Source: CAYNVS01 sp964400725 (lineage in GTDB: Bacteria; Myxococcota_A; SURF-8; CAYNVS01). Taken from it: 7,781 nt of DNA. The translations under genes were made by a program, and so were the position numbers. The notes below the pieces were generated by a model. It had not been told where the DNA came from, made no database searches, and was given only the letters and a program-made list of their open reading frames with translations. This document shows, in pieces, positions 5,980-7,781 of this stretch. The stretch's first letter is position 1. Each line of letters begins with the position of its first letter. The stretch spans positions 1 through 7,781 of the forward strand of contig CAYNVS010000083.1 in assembly GCA_964400725.1 (NCBI GenBank). The letters run 5' to 3'.

Positions 5980-6060
5980 GCGGCGCAAAAGGCTGCATTA
6001 AACTATGACGCGACTATTTGGTCGCTCGATGCGGACTTAAAGGCTTTTTGCGTATTTTTT
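5980..6060 (+). terminator. Structured leader ending in a terminator-like stem (possible attenuator or small RNA)
   Basis: CGCAAAAGGC (5984-5993) pairs with GCTTTTTGCG (6043-6052) over ten positions with one G-U, and a T-run (6055-6060) follows. Inside, GCAT (5995-5998) pairs with ATGC (6029-6032), and GCGAC (6010-6014) pairs with GTCGC (6021-6025) around a six-base loop. A rival hairpin, GCGGC (5980-5984) with GCTGC (5992-5996), uses the 5' arm of the long stem, so the two folds exclude each other as in attenuators. The fold begins within a few bases of the predicted start of transcription. It could equally end a short independent RNA. An 11-codon frame (6005-6040, MTRLFGRSMRT) lies within it but has no well-spaced ribosome site. 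Confidence 0.45.
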
Positions 6061-6066
6061 ACAAGG

Positions 6067-6097
6067 TCGGTTGTGAACACACATTTTATTCAACCGA
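6067..6097 (+). other. Hairpin in the gdhA leader
   Basis: TCGGTTG (6067-6073) and CAACCGA (6091-6097) are perfect reverse complements with a 17-base loop. The smaller palindrome TGTGAACACA (6072-6081) overlaps the 5' arm. No T-run follows, so it is not an intrinsic terminator. Confidence 0.45.
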
Positions 6098-6120
6098 AAG
6101 AACAGATTGCGGTTTTTATT

Positions 6121-6152
6121 GCGGAGCGCGCTGGACAAAGGGCGCGGGCCGC
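6121..6152 (+). other. GC-rich hairpin upstream of gdhA
   Basis: GCGG/CCGC (6121-6124 with 6149-6152) and CGCGCT/GGCGCG (6127-6132 with 6141-6146, one G-U) stack across a small internal loop and close an eight-base loop. This is the most stable-looking fold in the leader. It ends 35 bases before the gdhA Shine-Dalgarno and lacks a following T-run. ATTGCGG is repeated at 6106-6112 and 6118-6124, the second copy supplying the 5' arm. Confidence 0.45.
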
Positions 6153-6156
6153 TTTC

Positions 6157-6186
6157 ATGGGCGTAAACCAACAACATAATCACTAG
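6157..6186 (+). CDS. Possible nine-codon leader peptide MGVNQQHNH
   Basis: A short frame reads ATG, Gly, Val, then Asn-Gln-Gln-His-Asn-His and TAG. Its stop (6184-6186) lies directly before the AAGGA of gdhA (6188-6192), so a ribosome finishing here would sit on the gdhA start region. Six of nine residues carry side-chain nitrogen, notable ahead of a glutamate dehydrogenase gene. Against it, there is no Shine-Dalgarno at a normal distance, the frame is very short, and any A/C-rich unstructured linker encodes Asn, Gln, His and Thr. I treat it as a hypothesis only. Confidence 0.2.
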   Translation: MGVNQQHNH

Positions 6187-6200
6187 AAAGGATTTATTAA

Positions 6201-7490
6201 ATGAGCAGCGACAAAGCGTACAATGCGTTTCACATGGCGCAAGCCCAATTCGACAAGATAGCGGATCACCTTAAACTCGACGAAGGAATCCGCGAGCTAC
6301 TGCGCAATCCAATTCGCGAATATCACTTCAGCATCCCAGTCCGCATGGACGACGGAACCTACAAAGTTTTTAAAGGCTTCCGCGTGCAGCACAACGACTC
6401 GCGCGGCCCAACGAAGGGCGGCATCCGCTTCCATCCCCAAGAGACCGCCGACACCGTTCGCGCTCTCGCCATGTGGATGACTTGGAAATGCTCGGTCGTC
6501 GATATTCCTCTTGGCGGCGGCAAAGGCGGAGTAATCTGCGACCCGCACAATCTTTCGATGCGCGAGCAGGAAGCGATTTGCCGCGGATGGGTGCGTCAAG
6601 TTTCCCGCGACGTTGGAAGCCTGCGCGACGTTCCGGCGCCCGACGTTATGACCAGCGGTCAGCATATGCTTTGGATGCTCGACGAATACGAAACGATTAA
6701 AGGGGAAAAATTCCCTGGTTTCATCACCGGCAAGCCGGTAGGCATGGGCGGATCGCTGGGGCGCACAGAAGCGACGGGTTTCGGAGTCGTATTCACCGTG
6801 CGCGAGGCTCTTAAGGAAATGGGTTTAAAGCCTCAGGATACGACCGCGTCCGTTCAGGGTTTCGGCAACGTTTCGCAATACGCCGTAAAGCTCTACACTC
6901 AGCTCGGCGGCAAGGTTGTATGCGTTTCCTGCTGGGACCAGAAGGATAAAACCAGCTACAGCTTCATAAAAAAAACCGGCGTCAATCTCGACGAGCTTCT
7001 TTCTATTACCGACCGTTTCGGCGGAATCGACAAAGAGAAGGCCAAGGGATTGGGCTACGAGATAGCGGAAGCGGAGGCGTGGATGGAGCAGGAAGTCGAT
7101 ATACTTATGCCCTGCGCCATTGAGAACCAGATTCGCGGAGACAACGCGGATAAAATCAAGAAGAGCGTCAAGCTCATCGCGGAAGGAGCCAACGGCCCGA
7201 CGACTCCGGAAGCTGACAAGGTTCTTCACGAGCGCGGAATTTTCGTAATTCCCGACTTTCTCGCCAACGCCGGCGGAGTTACGTGCAGCTATTTCGAGCA
7301 GGTTCAGTGCAACATGAATTACTTCTGGGAAAAAGACGAAGTTCTGGGCAAGCTCGATCACAAAATGACGAGCGCCTACCTTGCGGTGAGCGAATTGGCG
7401 CGCAAGCACAAGCTGTATATGCGCGACGCCGCCTACGTTATCGCGGTAAACCGCGTAGTAGAAGCGACGAAAGCGAGAGGCTGGGCGTAA
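6201..7490 (+). CDS. gdhA: Glutamate dehydrogenase (Glu/Leu/Phe/Val dehydrogenase family)
   Basis: The enzyme interconverts glutamate with 2-oxoglutarate and ammonia using NAD(P), in the cytoplasm, normally as a hexamer. The 429-residue length fits the small hexameric class. The N-terminal substrate domain carries GPTKGGIRFHP with Lys72, PLGGGKGG (103-110) with catalytic Lys108, and APD with Asp148. GKPVGMGGSLGRTEATGFG (178-195) bridges to the Rossmann domain, whose nucleotide motif GFGNVS is at 220-225. The run EGANGPTTPEAD (328-339) and the stretch PDFLANAGGV (351-360) are typical. After the second beta strand the protein reads CVSCWDQ (241-247), where many members have an acidic residue near the cofactor ribose, so NAD versus NADP preference cannot be assigned. 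AAGGA at 6188-6192, eight bases upstream, supports the start. It has its own long leader and a strong terminator, so it is probably monocistronic. Confidence 0.95.
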   Translation: MSSDKAYNAFHMAQAQFDKIADHLKLDEGIRELLRNPIREYHFSIPVRMDDGTYKVFKGFRVQHNDSRGPTKGGIRFHPQETADTVRALAMWMTWKCSVVDIPLGGGKGGVICDPHNLSMREQEAICRGWVRQVSRDVGSLRDVPAPDVMTSGQHMLWMLDEYETIKGEKFPGFITGKPVGMGGSLGRTEATGFGVVFTVREALKEMGLKPQDTTASVQGFGNVSQYAVKLYTQLGGKVVCVSCWDQKDKTSYSFIKKTGVNLDELLSITDRFGGIDKEKAKGLGYEIAEAEAWMEQEVDILMPCAIENQIRGDNADKIKKSVKLIAEGANGPTTPEADKVLHERGIFVIPDFLANAGGVTCSYFEQVQCNMNYFWEKDEVLGKLDHKMTSAYLAVSELARKHKLYMRDAAYVIAVNRVVEATKARGWA

Positions 7491-7524
7491 GTCTTAATTG
7501 ATTTTAAACGCTTTATGCGTTATA

Positions 7525-7559
7525 GGCAGACTGTTACAAGTCTGCCTTTTTTATTTTTT
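7525..7559 (+). terminator. Intrinsic terminator after gdhA
   Basis: GGCAGACT (7525-7532) and AGTCTGCC (7539-7546) form a perfect 8-bp stem with a six-base loop, followed by six T, one A and six more T. It lies 35 bases after the gdhA stop. A smaller stem, AACGC/GCGTT (7507-7521), precedes it. Confidence 0.95.
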
Positions 7560-7571
7560 AACGGAAACGAT

Positions 7572-7781
7572 ATGCCCCTTTGTTTCTTTGCGTCCGACAT
7601 ACACGGCGAGGAAGAGCGTTACCGCAAACTTTTCGCTCGCATTAAACTCGACAGGCCGGAAGCGGTTTTTCTCGGCGACGATTTGCTGCCCAACGCATAC
7701 CTAATGGCCTTTTCTAACGCTCCGACCCACAAGGATTTCGTAAACGATTTTCTCGTTGAGAATTTTAACAAAATCAAAAAA
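7572..7781 (+). CDS. Calcineurin-like metallophosphoesterase, N-terminal part (runs off the right edge)
   Basis: Seventy codons are in the window and the frame is open at the edge. The start reads MPLCFFASDIHGEEERY: a short hydrophobic strand leading to the first metal motif D-x-H (Asp9, His11) and Gly12. A second strand ends in the motif VFLGDD (32-37), with Asp36 the expected bridging metal ligand. Together these indicate a two-metal phosphoesterase of the calcineurin-like superfamily. The later motifs (NHE, H and GHxH) lie outside the window, so completeness and substrate cannot be judged. The start is supported by GGA (7563-7565) six bases upstream. It follows the gdhA terminator, so it needs its own promoter or read-through; a possible -35/-10 overlaps the terminator but is not convincing. 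Confidence 0.85.
   Translation, partial: MPLCFFASDIHGEEERYRKLFARIKLDRPEAVFLGDDLLPNAYLMAFSNAPTHKDFVNDFLVENFNKIKK

Larger units (their letters stand above)
5839..6200. other. Divergent regulatory region between tRNA-Gln and gdhA
   Basis: No ordinary gene lies in these 362 bases. The left half (to about 5975) is strongly AT-rich and carries two divergent promoters and an inverted repeat. The right half is GC-richer and holds a series of hairpins expected in the gdhA leader RNA. The parts are listed separately. If the plus-strand promoter at 5943 is the main one, the gdhA leader is roughly 220 bases, long for a bacterial metabolic gene. I could not match the leader to a known riboswitch class by eye. 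Confidence 0.8.

Noticed and set aside
5975..6200. Known glutamine, glycine or guanidine riboswitch upstream of gdhA.
   Set aside because: By eye none of the conserved core sequences I know for these classes is present. A covariance-model search would settle it.
6825..7409. Open frame of 194 codons on the minus strand inside gdhA.
   Set aside because: Antisense shadow of a conserved enzyme. No recognisable domain in the translation.
7498..7526. TTGATT-N17-TATAGG, a possible promoter for the metallophosphoesterase gene.
   Set aside because: Transcription would begin inside the gdhA terminator stem, and both hexamers are only four of six to consensus.
1..7781. CRISPR array, transposon ends, toxin-antitoxin, defence or biosynthetic cluster.
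   Set aside because: No regularly spaced repeats, transposase motifs or small gene pairs with such domains were found. The content is housekeeping genes.

Overview
This is a bacterial chromosomal window of mid GC content, made almost entirely of housekeeping genes. The organism is probably a free-living or gut-type bacterium, but the phylum cannot be fixed from this sequence. The order tRNA-Gln, prs, rplY, pth is an old conserved bacterial arrangement, familiar from proteobacteria and several other phyla. L25 is the two-domain Ctc/TL5 form. The tRNA carries an encoded CCA. No phage, transposon, CRISPR or toxin/defence genes were seen.

Layout. Positions 3-1354 (+) hold two probably co-transcribed genes without assigned function: a Pro/Gln-rich single-pass membrane protein with a C-terminal TPR region (5' end probably cut by the window edge), and a small exported protein. 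mnmG (1435-3279, +), the FAD enzyme for wobble-uridine modification, follows. It converges on a minus-strand block read leftwards: tRNA-Gln(UUG), prs (PRPP synthetase), rplY (ribosomal protein L25/Ctc) and pth (peptidyl-tRNA hydrolase). This block looks like one transcription unit driven by a promoter just upstream of the tRNA. It joins nucleotide-precursor supply with translation components.

Positions 5839-6200 form a 362-base intergenic region and are the least ordinary part. It holds two divergent sigma70-type promoters with the same hexamers and spacing (TTGACT-N17-TATTTA). A 7+7 inverted repeat of TetR-operator type lies between them. Next comes a predicted structured leader ending in a terminator-like stem and T-run, with a competing small hairpin. 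Two further hairpins follow, and then a nine-codon open frame rich in Asn/Gln/His that stops at the Shine-Dalgarno of the next gene.

That next gene, gdhA (6201-7490, +), encodes a hexameric-type glutamate dehydrogenase and ends at a strong intrinsic terminator (7525-7559). A calcineurin-like metallophosphoesterase gene begins at 7572 and runs off the right edge.

If the leader is real, ammonia assimilation/glutamate catabolism through GdhA may be controlled by attenuation and possibly by a repressor site shared with the tRNA-Gln/prs promoter. This is inference from the sequence only. I found no convincing new multi-gene system.
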